From positions 1 to 30,436 of the forward strand of contig USCT01000025.1 in the NCBI GenBank assembly GCA_900553185.1: a stretch of 30,436 bases of DNA, given 5' to 3'. The translations under genes and the position numbers were made by a program. The DNA comes from an uncultured Bacteroides sp. (GTDB lineage: Bacteria; Bacteroidota; Bacteroidia; Bacteroidales; Bacteroidaceae). Below, piece after piece: positions 1 to 8,110 of this stretch. Below the pieces are notes generated by a model. That model saw nothing but the letters and a program-made list of their open reading frames with translations, did not search any database and was not told the DNA's origin. Every line of letters begins with the position of its first letter. The first letter of the stretch is position 1.

Positions 1-54
1 CCAACGACCCTCTGATTAACAGTCAGATGCTCTAACCGACTGAGCTACTGAAGA
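1..54 (-). tRNA. tRNA-Asn(GTT), 3' part outside window
   Basis: This is the first of two tandem tRNA-Asn genes. The visible part runs from the 5' acceptor strand (TCTTCAG, read on the minus strand) through the D-arm, the anticodon arm with GTT in the loop, and into the T-arm. The rest lies beyond the left edge. The visible bases are identical to the matching part of the complete copy at 80-153, offset by 99 bp. It is probably co-transcribed with that copy from the promoter at 176-183. Confidence 0.95.
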
Positions 55-79
55 ATGATAAGAATATGTAAAAAAGATG

Positions 80-153
80 CTCTTCAGGTTGGACTTGAAC
101 CAACGACCCTCTGATTAACAGTCAGATGCTCTAACCGACTGAGCTACTGAAGA
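80..153 (-). tRNA. tRNA-Asn(GTT)
   Basis: This is a complete cloverleaf. The 7-bp acceptor stem pairs TCTTCAG with CTGAAGA, the D-arm carries TAGCTCAG...GGTTAGAGC, the anticodon arm is CTGAC-TGTTAAT-type with anticodon GTT, and the T-loop is TTCAAGT. The discriminator base is G at 80. CCA is not encoded: the next bases on the minus strand are CATC. A 25-bp AT-rich spacer separates it from the upstream-window copy, so the two form one short tRNA array. Confidence 0.97.
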
Positions 154-175
154 AGGTTTTTTCTCAATTGCGATG

Positions 176-206
176 CAAAGGTAGTAGGATATTTTGAAAT
201 ATGCAA
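176..206 (-). promoter_or_regulatory. Promoter of the tRNA-Asn array
   Basis: On the minus strand the -7 element TACCTTTG (176-183) matches the Bacteroides TAnnTTTG form. A TTG at 204-206 sits 20 bp upstream, at the expected -33 distance. Transcription would begin roughly 10-15 bp before the mature tRNA. The -33 position abuts the -7 box of the opposing kinase gene. Confidence 0.65.
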
Positions 207-214
207 TATCTTTG
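207..214 (+). promoter_or_regulatory. -7 promoter element of the PfkB kinase gene
   Basis: TATCTTTG matches the Bacteroides -7 form TAnnTTTG and lies 19 bp before the chosen start codon at 233. It shows that an in-frame ATG at 194, which lies upstream of this box, cannot be the usual start. I see no good TTTG at -33. Confidence 0.6.
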
Positions 215-232
215 CAAAAAAAATGTGATAAA

Positions 233-1219
233 ATGGATAAAATTATTGGAATGGGTAACGCTTTGACGGATATTTTGGCCCAAATGGATGATGATGTGCT
301 GCTGGAAGAGCTGGAATTCCCGAAAGGAAGCATGCAGCTGATTGACGATGAAAAGCTGTCGGCCGTGCGCGAGAAGTTTGCATTGATGAAAAATCACCGG
401 TCGGCAGGAGGATCGGCTGCCAATACAGCCTGTGCATTGGCCAATTTGGGGGGAGAGGCTGGTTATGTAGGAAAAATAGGCAAGGATGAAACAGGAACTT
501 TTTATCGGAAAGCGTTGCAGAAGAATGGAGTGGACACGCATCTGCTGACCTCCGAACTGCCGTCGGGCTTTTCATCGGTTCTGATTTCTCCTGACGGGGA
601 ACGGACACTGGCTACCTACCTGGGTGCGTCGGGTACGTTGAAATCGACCGATCTGAGCCGTGACCTTTTCGAAGGATACACCTATTTATATATAGAAGGG
701 TATTTGCTGCAAGATCATGAACTGGTGATTCGGGCCATGCAGCTGGCCAAGGAGATGGGACTTCAGATTTGTCTGGACATGGCCAGTTATAACATTGTAG
801 AGGCGGAACGTGATTTCTTTGACATGCTGATTACCAAATACGTGGATATTGTGTTTGCCAACGAAAGCGAGGCGTTCGCCTATACGGGAAAGGAGGCTCC
901 CGAAGCTCTGGAGGAAATCGCATCGAAATGCAGCATAGCCATCGTGAAGACGGGCAGGAAAGGTTCACTCATCAAAAAGGGGACAGAATACATCGAGGCA
1001 AAGCCTTTGGAGGTTAAGAAGGTGGTCGATACGACTGGAGCCGGCGATTTTTATGCGGCGGGATTCATGTACGGGCTGACGTGCGGATATTCGCTGGAGA
1101 AATGTGCGCAGATCAGTTCCATTTTGGCCGGTCATGTCATTCAGGTCGTAGGAACGACACTGACGAAGAAAAAGTGGGACGAAATTAAGTTAAATATTGA
1201 CGCTGTTCTGCATACATAA
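233..1219 (+). CDS. PfkB-family carbohydrate/nucleoside kinase (adenosine kinase-like)
   Basis: This is a cytoplasmic ribokinase-fold sugar or nucleoside kinase of 328 residues, the usual family length. Seen in the protein: the first PfkB signature region with GGSAANTACALANLGG near residue 60, and the second signature DTTGAGDFYAAGF at 266-278. In the second, D272 of GAGD is the expected catalytic base and the preceding Gly/Ala residues form the anion hole. Similar Bacteroidales proteins are usually annotated as PfkB-family or adenosine kinase. The substrate cannot be read from the sequence, and a ribokinase-like or inosine/adenosine role is equally possible. The ATG at 233 is chosen because the promoter -7 box lies at 207-214. 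The stop is 49 bp before the downstream protease, so the two may be co-transcribed. Confidence 0.9.
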   Translation: MDKIIGMGNALTDILAQMDDDVLLEELEFPKGSMQLIDDEKLSAVREKFALMKNHRSAGGSAANTACALANLGGEAGYVGKIGKDETGTFYRKALQKNGVDTHLLTSELPSGFSSVLISPDGERTLATYLGASGTLKSTDLSRDLFEGYTYLYIEGYLLQDHELVIRAMQLAKEMGLQICLDMASYNIVEAERDFFDMLITKYVDIVFANESEAFAYTGKEAPEALEEIASKCSIAIVKTGRKGSLIKKGTEYIEAKPLEVKKVVDTTGAGDFYAAGFMYGLTCGYSLEKCAQISSILAGHVIQVVGTTLTKKKWDEIKLNIDAVLHT

Positions 1220-1268
1220 GCGGAATAATATGTTTCTTTGTAACATTGAAACGAAAGGAAGAATGTAT

Positions 1269-2993
1269 ATGCATGTGAAAAAATCATTGATGGGAGCACT
1301 GGTCCTGCTGATGGGGCTGGGCTTTTCCAGCTTTACGGACGATGACCGTAATTTTCAGATATCCAAGAACCTGGATCTGATGAATGCCATTTTCAAGGAA
1401 CTGGATATGTTTTATGTGGATTCGCTCGATGTAGAAAAGGTTATTCAGTCGGGAGTAGACGGCATGCTCTCTACTACCGATCCGTATACAGAGTATTATC
1501 CGGAAGAGGAAGAGAGCAGTCTGAAAGAAATGACGACCGGCAAGTATGGCGGTATCGGTGCCGCCATCCGGTATTATGAGGCGAAAGACCGTATTGCCGT
1601 CATAGAACCTACCGAAGGAATGCCGGCTGCCGAAGCCGGTGTAAAGGCAGGCGATATTATCTTGTCTGTAGGTGGCAAGGAAATGGTACGTGGCGACATG
1701 AAACCTCAGGAGTTTTCGTCGAAGGTGAGTGAAGCGCTGCGCGGAGAGCCGGGTACATCGTTTGTATTGAAGGTACTCCGGCCGCTGAAGAATGACAGTA
1801 CGGTGATGGAATTCAAGATAACCCGCAAGAACATTCGTACCAATCCGATTCCTTACTTCGGTATGGTACGCGACAGTATCGGCTACCTGACCTTGACAGG
1901 CTTTACCGAGAACTGTGCCAAGGATTTCAAGAAGGCATTGATCGGTTTGAAACAGCAAGGTGCAAAGGCACTGATCGTAGATTTGCGTGACAACGGAGGA
2001 GGTTCGTTGTCGGAGGCTATCGACATCGTGAACTATTTTGTTCCGAAGAACAAGGAAATTCTGGTTACAAAGGGGAAACTGAAACAGGCGCAGAATTCAT
2101 ACAAAACGCAGAATGAGCCGTTGGATGAAAATATTCCGTTGGCTGTGCTGGTAAACGGAGCTTCGGCATCGGCTTCGGAAATTGTCAGCGGTTCGTTGCA
2201 GGATCTTGACCGGGCTGTGATCATCGGTTCTCGTACGTTTGGTAAGGGATTGGTACAGACCATCCGTCCGTTGCCTTATAACGCGAGTCTGAAAGTGACG
2301 ACTTCGAAATATTATATTCCAAGCGGACGCTGCATACAGGCCATCGATTATGCCAAGAAGAATGCCGACGGTTCTGTAGCCCGCATTCCTGACAGCCTGA
2401 CTACCGTTTTTCATACGGCAGCCGGACGTGAGGTACGCGACGGAGGAGGTATTCGTCCGGATATAGAGGTAAAAAGTGACCGGATTCCGAACATCATCTT
2501 TTATCTGATGAATGAGGATGTGATTTTTGATTATGCTACACAGTACTGTCTGGATCATCCGGTTCTGAATTCGATAGCGGACCTGAAGATAACGGATGCC
2601 GATTACGACGCTTTCAAGAAGCTGGTAAAATCGCGGAATTTTACCTACGACCGTCAGAGTGAGAAAATGCTGAAATCATTGAAGGAACTGGCGGAATTTG
2701 AAGGATACATGGAAGGGGCTTCCGAGGAATTCAAGGCTTTGGAAAAGAAACTGAGTCACAACATCGACAGGGATCTGGATTATTTTGCCAAACAGATTAA
2801 GCCTTATCTGGCAGAAGAGATTGCCACCCGTTATTTCTATCAGCGGGGAAAGGCCATGGAACGCCTGAAAGAGGATGAAGATCTGGAAAAGGCTATCGAG
2901 GTACTGAAGGACCCTGTCCGTTACAAGCAGATTCTTTCTGCACCTGCACCGCAGGCTACGGAAGAGGCAACTCTGTCTGAGGAAAAGCGGTAA
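1269..2993 (+). CDS. S41-family C-terminal processing peptidase (CtpA/Prc type)
   Basis: This is a 574-residue exported serine protease that cleaves proteins from their C-terminal end. An N-terminal hydrophobic segment (about residues 4-20) looks like a signal peptide or membrane anchor. It is followed by an S41 N-terminal helical region, a PDZ domain (about 85-165, containing KYGGIGAAI and EAGVKAGDIIL) and the tail-specific protease core. The catalytic dyad is visible: S301 in NGASASASE and K326 in FGKGLVQ, 25 residues apart as in Prc/D1P enzymes. A C-terminal helical extension of about 150 residues follows. The start at 1269 is preferred because the purine-rich AAAGGAAG at 1254-1261 is well spaced for it. 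ATG 1263 is only 1 bp from that site but remains possible. The gene ends just before a strong terminator. Confidence 0.93.
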   Translation: MHVKKSLMGALVLLMGLGFSSFTDDDRNFQISKNLDLMNAIFKELDMFYVDSLDVEKVIQSGVDGMLSTTDPYTEYYPEEEESSLKEMTTGKYGGIGAAIRYYEAKDRIAVIEPTEGMPAAEAGVKAGDIILSVGGKEMVRGDMKPQEFSSKVSEALRGEPGTSFVLKVLRPLKNDSTVMEFKITRKNIRTNPIPYFGMVRDSIGYLTLTGFTENCAKDFKKALIGLKQQGAKALIVDLRDNGGGSLSEAIDIVNYFVPKNKEILVTKGKLKQAQNSYKTQNEPLDENIPLAVLVNGASASASEIVSGSLQDLDRAVIIGSRTFGKGLVQTIRPLPYNASLKVTTSKYYIPSGRCIQAIDYAKKNADGSVARIPDSLTTVFHTAAGREVRDGGGIRPDIEVKSDRIPNIIFYLMNEDVIFDYATQYCLDHPVLNSIADLKITDADYDAFKKLVKSRNFTYDRQSEKMLKSLKELAEFEGYMEGASEEFKALEKKLSHNIDRDLDYFAKQIKPYLAEEIATRYFYQRGKAMERLKEDEDLEKAIEVLKDPVRYKQILSAPAPQATEEATLSEEKR

Positions 2994-3012
2994 AAAGAAA
3001 AGCATGGCTATG

Positions 3013-3055
3013 AAACAGACGAAGGAGACTCCGGGGGGGTCTCCTTCGTCTGTTT
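3013..3055. terminator. Bidirectional terminator between the S41 protease and ispG
   Basis: A perfect 17-bp inverted repeat (3013-3029 with 3039-3055) encloses a 9-base loop, and a run of seven G (3033-3039) spans loop and stem. The stem starts with AAA and ends with TTT, so it can work for both convergent transcription units. Confidence 0.9.
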
Positions 3056-3070
3056 AAACGGAATATCCGG

Positions 3071-4921
3071 TTACGGGAGTTGTTCACGATAATCGCCGTT
3101 GGCCTTGATCAGTTCGATCAGTTTTTCCACGGCCTGGTCTTCCGGAATGTTTTTCTCGATGCATTCCTTTTTCTTGTACAGACTGATTTTACCTCGACCT
3201 GCGCCTACGTAACCGTAGTCGGCATCGGCCATCTCGCCCGGTCCGTTGACAATGCATCCCATGATACCGATTTTCAACCCTTTCAGGTGAGAAGTGGCGG
3301 CCTTGATGCGTGCGATGGTCGTTTCCAGGTCATACAGTGTACGTCCGCAACCCGGGCAGGAAATATATTCTGTCTTTGAAGTACGGATTCGTCCGGCTTG
3401 CAGAATACCGAAAGCGGTTTCGTCTACCTTTTGTGCAGAGATGTCTTTTCCCTGGTTGTAGAGCAGGATACCGTCGCAGAAACCGTCGAAGATGAGTGCT
3501 CCCATATCGGCAGCCGATTTAATTTGCAGATCCTCGGTGTTCTGTTCCTGATAAAGCTGGAAAAAGACAAGAGGGTTTTTCAAACCCTGCACCATCAGTT
3601 GATGGGCAATTCCACGGAGTTCTCCCAAGCGGTTCGGATGATTGCTTTGTGCTATGATTACTACTTCCGGATGGAGCTTCAGACAAGCCAAGGCTTCTTC
3701 GTTCAGCCCCATATAAGTCATGAACAGGAATTTCATCTTTGCCGGACAATGGTGAAGCTCCAGCAACTGTTGGAAATTGAATGCCGGATAGGTACCCGGA
3801 GTTTCGTCCCATTGATTGGCATCAACGATATAGCCAATGTCTTCACGACGGTTTTCAGGTAGTCCTTGTCCGCAGTAGATGTAATCGGGCTTGAATTGTT
3901 CGTTGACCTCCAGGTTATTTTCCAGGCGGGCCGAGATAACGACAGGCAGGTTGTCTCCTCCGATGTTGCCTACAGCCTGGGTAAGGCGGCGTGACGGATT
4001 GGTGTAGTTGAACTCCGGTGCCTCCATTCCCGGTATGTAAGGATGATTTTCTCGCTTTACGATATAATCGACCAGCTTGCGGGCTACCGGAATTTCTGCT
4101 TCAGGCGCTTCACTCAGGGAAACACGGATGGTATCTCCCAGTCCGTCTGCAAGAAGCGCTCCGATTCCCAAGGCTGACTTGATTCGTCCGTCTTCTCCGT
4201 CGCCGGCTTCGGTTACACCCAGATGCAACGGAAAGTTCATGCCTTCCTTGTCCATCTGCTCTACCAGCAGGCGGACACTTTTTACCATCACTACGGTATT
4301 GGAAGCCTTGACCGAAATCACTACATTCATAAAATTCTCTGCAACGCAGATACGCAGAAATTCCATGCACGATTCTACGATGCCTTCCGGAGTATCGCCG
4401 TAGCGCGACATGATACGGTCTGAGAGAGAGCCGTGGTTTACTCCGATACGGATAGCCGTATGGTTTTCCTTGCAGATATTCAGAAACGGGATGAAACGTT
4501 TCCGGATCTTTTCGATCTCTTGTGCATATTCTTCATCGGTATACTCTAGTTTCTTGAAGGTACGGGCCGCATCGACGTAGTTTCCCGGATTGATACGGAC
4601 TTTTTCCGCATACAGTGCGGCTACGTCGGCTACGTTCGGATTGAAATGCACGTCAGCAATCAGAGGAGTCTGGTATCCTTGTGAACGGAGGCTTATATTG
4701 ATGTTCTTCAGATTTTCGGCCTCACGAACGCCTTGTGTCGTGAGACGTACGTATTCTCCTCCGGCTTCGATGATGCGTTTGGCTTGTTCTACGCAGGCCT
4801 CGGTATCCATGGTTACCGTATTGGTCATACTCTGAATCCGGATAGGATAAGCGCCACCCATAGGAGTGGCGCCCACAAATACCTCATTTGCCTGTCGGCG
4901 GGTATAGTTGAAATAATCCAT
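3071..4921 (-). CDS. ispG: 4-hydroxy-3-methylbut-2-en-1-yl diphosphate synthase, long form
   Basis: IspG (GcpE) makes HMBPP from MEcPP in the MEP isoprenoid pathway, using a [4Fe-4S] cluster. The protein has 616 residues, against about 370 in E. coli. It is therefore the long form with a central insert between the TIM barrel and the cluster domain, as known in plants, Chlamydiae and Bacteroidetes. Visible marks are the N-terminal barrel (IQSMTNTVTMDTEACVEQ, DVHFNPNVA, RIGVNHGSLSDRI) and the cluster ligands C522 and C525 in CPGCGRT and C556 in GCIVNGPGE, with E563 in NGPGE as the conserved acid. The start codon shares one base with the purE stop (TAATG), so the two are very likely translationally coupled. 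It is the last gene of the rpoN cluster. Confidence 0.97.
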   Translation of the reverse strand: MDYFNYTRRQANEVFVGATPMGGAYPIRIQSMTNTVTMDTEACVEQAKRIIEAGGEYVRLTTQGVREAENLKNINISLRSQGYQTPLIADVHFNPNVADVAALYAEKVRINPGNYVDAARTFKKLEYTDEEYAQEIEKIRKRFIPFLNICKENHTAIRIGVNHGSLSDRIMSRYGDTPEGIVESCMEFLRICVAENFMNVVISVKASNTVVMVKSVRLLVEQMDKEGMNFPLHLGVTEAGDGEDGRIKSALGIGALLADGLGDTIRVSLSEAPEAEIPVARKLVDYIVKRENHPYIPGMEAPEFNYTNPSRRLTQAVGNIGGDNLPVVISARLENNLEVNEQFKPDYIYCGQGLPENRREDIGYIVDANQWDETPGTYPAFNFQQLLELHHCPAKMKFLFMTYMGLNEEALACLKLHPEVVIIAQSNHPNRLGELRGIAHQLMVQGLKNPLVFFQLYQEQNTEDLQIKSAADMGALIFDGFCDGILLYNQGKDISAQKVDETAFGILQAGRIRTSKTEYISCPGCGRTLYDLETTIARIKAATSHLKGLKIGIMGCIVNGPGEMADADYGYVGAGRGKISLYKKKECIEKNIPEDQAVEKLIELIKANGDYREQLP

Positions 4922-5430
4922 TAATTTGTCTTGTAAGCGAATTTGACTTCTTTCAATTCTTCGTTGGCCTTGACGATTTTATTCTTCAGACCTTCTTTGT
5001 AGTCTGCAAATTTCTGGGCCAGAGCCGTGTCTGAAAGCGCCAGCATTTGTACGGCCAGGATGGCTGCGTTCATGGCACCGTTGATGGCTACAGTAGCTAC
5101 CGGAATACCGGGAGGCATCTGGATGATGGAATAAAGGGCATCTACGCCGTCGAGTACGGAACCTTTTACCGGAACGCCGATAACCGGCAGGGTGGTATTG
5201 GCTGCAATAACTCCCGGCAGTGCTGCGGCCATACCGGCTGCGGCGATAATTACCTTGATTCCGCGTCCGGCTGCTTCTTTGGCAAATTTCTCTACTTCGG
5301 CCGGCGTACGGTGTGCAGAGAGCGCATTCATTTCAAACGGGACCTGCATTTCGTCGAGCAGCTTAGCCGCCTTTTCCATGACGGGAAGGTCGGATGTGCT
5401 ACCCATGATAATACTTACAACTGGTTTCAT
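4921..5430 (-). CDS. purE: N5-carboxyaminoimidazole ribonucleotide mutase
   Basis: PurE moves the carboxylate of N5-CAIR to give CAIR in de novo purine synthesis. The 169-residue length fits the bacterial class I octamer subunit. Diagnostic motifs are MGSTSDLPVM near the N-terminus, SAHRTP at about 39-44, AAAGMAAALPG, and VIGVPVKG. No purK lies beside it; a class I PurE needs N5-CAIR from PurK, which must be encoded elsewhere. It lies 20 bp downstream of gcvH and overlaps ispG by one base, inside the five-gene minus-strand cluster. Confidence 0.96.
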   Translation of the reverse strand: MKPVVSIIMGSTSDLPVMEKAAKLLDEMQVPFEMNALSAHRTPAEVEKFAKEAAGRGIKVIIAAAGMAAALPGVIAANTTLPVIGVPVKGSVLDGVDALYSIIQMPPGIPVATVAINGAMNAAILAVQMLALSDTALAQKFADYKEGLKNKIVKANEELKEVKFAYKTN

Positions 5431-5450
5431 GTATCTGTTTTTTATTGGTT

Positions 5451-5831
5451 TTATTCGTTAATGGTTTGTCTGTAGGCATCGGCATCCATCAGTTCGTCCA
5501 TTTCAGTGGTATCTGTCGGTTTGATGCGGACAATCCAGCCTTTTCCGTAAGGATCCTGATTGACCAGTTCCGGATGTTCTTCCAGTTCCGCGTTGACTTC
5601 CAGTATCTCGCCACCAATGGGAAGAAACAGGTCGGAGACCGTCTTTACTACTTCAATGGAGCCGAACGTTTCTCCTTTTTCAAGGGTTTCGCCTTGTGTA
5701 GGCACATCTACGAAAACAATGTCGCCCAGTTGTTCCTGAGCATAATCGGTAATACCTACCAGAGCCTCGTCGCCTTCCAGCCGAATCCATTCATGTTCGC
5801 TGGTATACTTTACATTTGTTGGGAAATTCAT
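5451..5831 (-). CDS. gcvH: Glycine cleavage system H protein
   Basis: GcvH carries the lipoyl arm that shuttles the aminomethyl group between the P, T and L proteins of the glycine cleavage system. The 126-residue protein starts MNFPTNVKYTSEHEW, the normal N-terminus of the family. The lipoyl lysine is K63 in SIEVVKTVSD. The frame stays open upstream to 5912, but that extension overlaps the end of the preceding membrane-protein gene and is not GcvH-like, so 5831 is the start. gcvP and gcvT are not in the window. It sits 28 bp after the PAP2-like gene and 20 bp before purE. Confidence 0.96.
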   Translation of the reverse strand: MNFPTNVKYTSEHEWIRLEGDEALVGITDYAQEQLGDIVFVDVPTQGETLEKGETFGSIEVVKTVSDLFLPIGGEILEVNAELEEHPELVNQDPYGKGWIVRIKPTDTTEMDELMDADAYRQTINE

Positions 5832-5859
5832 AATGGTTCTTATTTTAAGGTTATTTTCT

Positions 5860-6543
5860 TCAAATAAACAAAATTCCGGTGACACCACAAAATAAACCGA
5901 CCAAAAAGCCACCCAATACTTCGTTAAGGGTATGCTGACGGACGATGATGCGTGCCGATCCCAGTAATCCGGAAAGCAGGATAAAGAAGCAGAGCCATCC
6001 TACGGGATTGAATTGGAAAATCAGGCTGTAAGACAATAATCCTCCTACCATCAGGCCGCTGCTTGCCATGTGGGTACTGATTTTCCATTTCAGATTGACG
6101 AGCGTACAGATAACCATGCAGATCAGTACAGCCAGAATGATACCAGCCAGGTAACGGGGCATGTGGATGCGGTACATGGTAATCAGGCAAGCCATGTAAC
6201 TTAGAATCGTCAGTCCGTATGGGATAAATCGTTTCTTTCGTTCTCCGAGTTCACGGATTCCCCAGCCGTTGATTTTCTGAAACAGGTAAATACCCAACAT
6301 GGGCATTAAAATGGTAAAACAGTATACCAGCGCCAGGACAGTTATCTTGTACGATAACGGCATGATACGGAGATAAGTGAAAAATAGCAGGAGAAAGAAA
6401 GCTACAAAAGGTACCATGAAAGGAGTAAAGATTGCTGAAATAAACTGTGCTCCCAGGTAAAGTGCATCTTTTTGAGGAACAGCAGACGTTTGCTTCCGTT
6501 CGTGGAAGGTCAGCTGGTCTGGAATGTTTGTTTCTTCTGTCAT
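5860..6543 (-). CDS. PAP2-like integral membrane protein
   Basis: This is a 227-residue polytopic membrane protein with about six hydrophobic segments after a polar N-terminus of some 30 residues. Its C-terminal half resembles the PAP2 phosphatase superfamily: a basic ERKKRFIP stretch (motif 1-like), KISTHMASSG (motif 2-like, with His), and SARIIVRQHTLNEVLGG (motif 3-like, Arg-x5-His-x3-acid). The last acidic residue is Glu where the family normally has Asp. It may be a lipid phosphatase (undecaprenyl-PP or phosphatidate type) or a non-enzymatic relative. The substrate is unknown. The gene begins 7 bp after the rpoN stop, so it is surely co-transcribed with rpoN. Confidence 0.8.
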   Translation of the reverse strand: MTEETNIPDQLTFHERKQTSAVPQKDALYLGAQFISAIFTPFMVPFVAFFLLLFFTYLRIMPLSYKITVLALVYCFTILMPMLGIYLFQKINGWGIRELGERKKRFIPYGLTILSYMACLITMYRIHMPRYLAGIILAVLICMVICTLVNLKWKISTHMASSGLMVGGLLSYSLIFQFNPVGWLCFFILLSGLLGSARIIVRQHTLNEVLGGFLVGLFCGVTGILFI

Positions 6544-6550
6544 ATCTTTT

Positions 6551-8029
6551 TTATCTTCTTAACCGGGCTACCGGTATGTTCAGTTGCTGTCGGTATTTGG
6601 CTACGGTTCTTCTGGCTATGGGATATCCTTTGGTTTTCAGAATATCCGCCAGTTCATCATCGGTGTAAGGTTTTGTTTTGTCTTCTTTGTCGATGCATTC
6701 CTGTAGGATACGCTTTATCTCCCGGATGGAAAGTTCTTCGCCGTTTTCGGTGGTATAGCCATCGCTGAAAAAGAATTTCAAGGAATAAATGCCAAAGTTA
6801 GTCTGTACATATTTACTATTGCTTACACGTGAAACCGTAGAAATATCCAGTTTGGCCCGTTCGGCCACGTCTTTCAGGATCATGGGACGCAGCAGTGATT
6901 CGTCACCTTCCAGAAAAAATGGCCGTTGAAGGTCAATGATGGCCTGCATGGTACTGAGCAGGGTTTGCTGACGTTGTTTGACGGCATTGATGAATCCTTG
7001 TGCCGCATCTACTTTCTGCTTCAGAAACATGAGTGTATCTTTCGATTCCTTGCTTTGGTTGGCTTTGTTTCGGGTATGTTCATCCAGCAGTTCCGTAAAC
7101 TCACGGCTCAGGCGAAGTTCGGGAACATTTCGGTCGTTGAGACTCAAACTGATAGTCCCGTCATCTTCCGTTTCTACAATGAAGTCGGGAGTGATGTGCT
7201 GAAGATTCTTTCCGATAGCCTCTCCCAAAGAACTTCCCGGGCGTGGGTTGAGTTTGGTCAATTCGGCCGTTGCGTCATTGTATTGTTGCTCGGTTATATT
7301 CAGTTTCTGAAGGATTTTTTCTTTGTTTTTCTTTGTAAATTCGTCGCAGCATTTACTGATGATGTCGTATTCTATTTGTTTGAGCGGGGAATCTTCTTTT
7401 CGCTGTATTTGCAGCAAAAGACATTCCTGCAGACTTCTGGCTCCAATTCCTGCCGGATCGAAATCCTGAATGATGGACAAAACATGCTCCAATTGTTCTT
7501 GAGTGGTATAAATTCCCTGATAGATAGCCAGTTCGTCTACCAGTGTATCGATACTTTTCCTTAACAGACCATCATCGTCCAATGAGCCTATCAAGTATTC
7601 TCCCAGCTGCTTTTCTTCCGGAGTCAGTTCCCGCATATCCAGCTGTTCCTTCAGGGTTTCGTAGAAAGATACATTATCCGAGAATGGAATTTCCTCAGGA
7701 GTTCCTTCGCGCGACCGGTTATTCTCTTGCAGTTTATAATCGGGTATATCATCTTCTGTGCGATAGTCTCCTAAAGAAATATCTTCGTTGGAAGATGTAT
7801 CTGGTTCTCCATCTTCATTGGTACTGTATTCCTCTTCCTCTCCGTTGGAATCTTCCGATGGCTCCTTGCCTTCTTCCAAAGCCGGATTATCCAGTAGTTC
7901 GGAGTGGATACGTTCTTCGAGTTCGACTGTCGGAAGTTCCAATAGCTTGACAACCAGAATCTGCTGCGGTGACAGCGTCTGGACTTGCTGTTGGGTTTGA
8001 GTTTGTACCTGACGTGAGTTTTGTGCCAT
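6551..8029 (-). CDS. rpoN: RNA polymerase sigma-54 factor
   Basis: RpoN directs RNA polymerase to -24/-12 promoters and needs AAA+ activators to open DNA. At 492 residues it has full family length. Visible regions are the Gln/Leu-rich region I (about 1-50, with LSPQQILVVKLLELP), an acidic Ser/Glu-rich linker (about 50-115), the core-binding domain (about 120-330), a helix-turn-helix region with DISTVSRVSNSKYVQT, and the RpoN box ARRTVAKYRQQLNIP near the C-terminus (about 474-488). It heads a cluster with a PAP2-like gene, gcvH, purE and ispG. No enhancer-binding activator gene is nearby. Confidence 0.97.
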   Translation of the reverse strand: MAQNSRQVQTQTQQQVQTLSPQQILVVKLLELPTVELEERIHSELLDNPALEEGKEPSEDSNGEEEEYSTNEDGEPDTSSNEDISLGDYRTEDDIPDYKLQENNRSREGTPEEIPFSDNVSFYETLKEQLDMRELTPEEKQLGEYLIGSLDDDGLLRKSIDTLVDELAIYQGIYTTQEQLEHVLSIIQDFDPAGIGARSLQECLLLQIQRKEDSPLKQIEYDIISKCCDEFTKKNKEKILQKLNITEQQYNDATAELTKLNPRPGSSLGEAIGKNLQHITPDFIVETEDDGTISLSLNDRNVPELRLSREFTELLDEHTRNKANQSKESKDTLMFLKQKVDAAQGFINAVKQRQQTLLSTMQAIIDLQRPFFLEGDESLLRPMILKDVAERAKLDISTVSRVSNSKYVQTNFGIYSLKFFFSDGYTTENGEELSIREIKRILQECIDKEDKTKPYTDDELADILKTKGYPIARRTVAKYRQQLNIPVARLRR

Positions 8030-8058
8030 AAATGATGGGTATGTCTAAAAATCTATTG

Positions 8059-8066
8059 CAAAAATA
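8059..8066 (-). promoter_or_regulatory. -7 promoter element of the rpoN cluster
   Basis: On the minus strand TATTTTTG fits TAnnTTTG and lies 29 bp before the rpoN start codon. No clear -33 TTTG is seen. This is the only recognisable promoter I can place for the five-gene cluster. Confidence 0.45.
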
Positions 8067-8110
8067 GCAATTTGTATGTAACCTTGGATTTTATCGGGCA
8101 AATAATTTTG

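Noticed and set aside
1..153. tRNA-Asn repeat as an integration (att) site of a mobile element
   Set aside because: Both copies are complete-looking tRNA genes in a tandem array, with no integrase or foreign genes beside them.
1284..1958. Long open frame (224 codons) antisense to the S41 protease gene
   Set aside because: It lies entirely within a gene with clear catalytic motifs, and its composition is typical of an antisense shadow.
3033..3039. Run of seven G as a phase-variation tract
   Set aside because: It lies in the loop and stem end of a terminator between genes, so length changes would not switch a reading frame.
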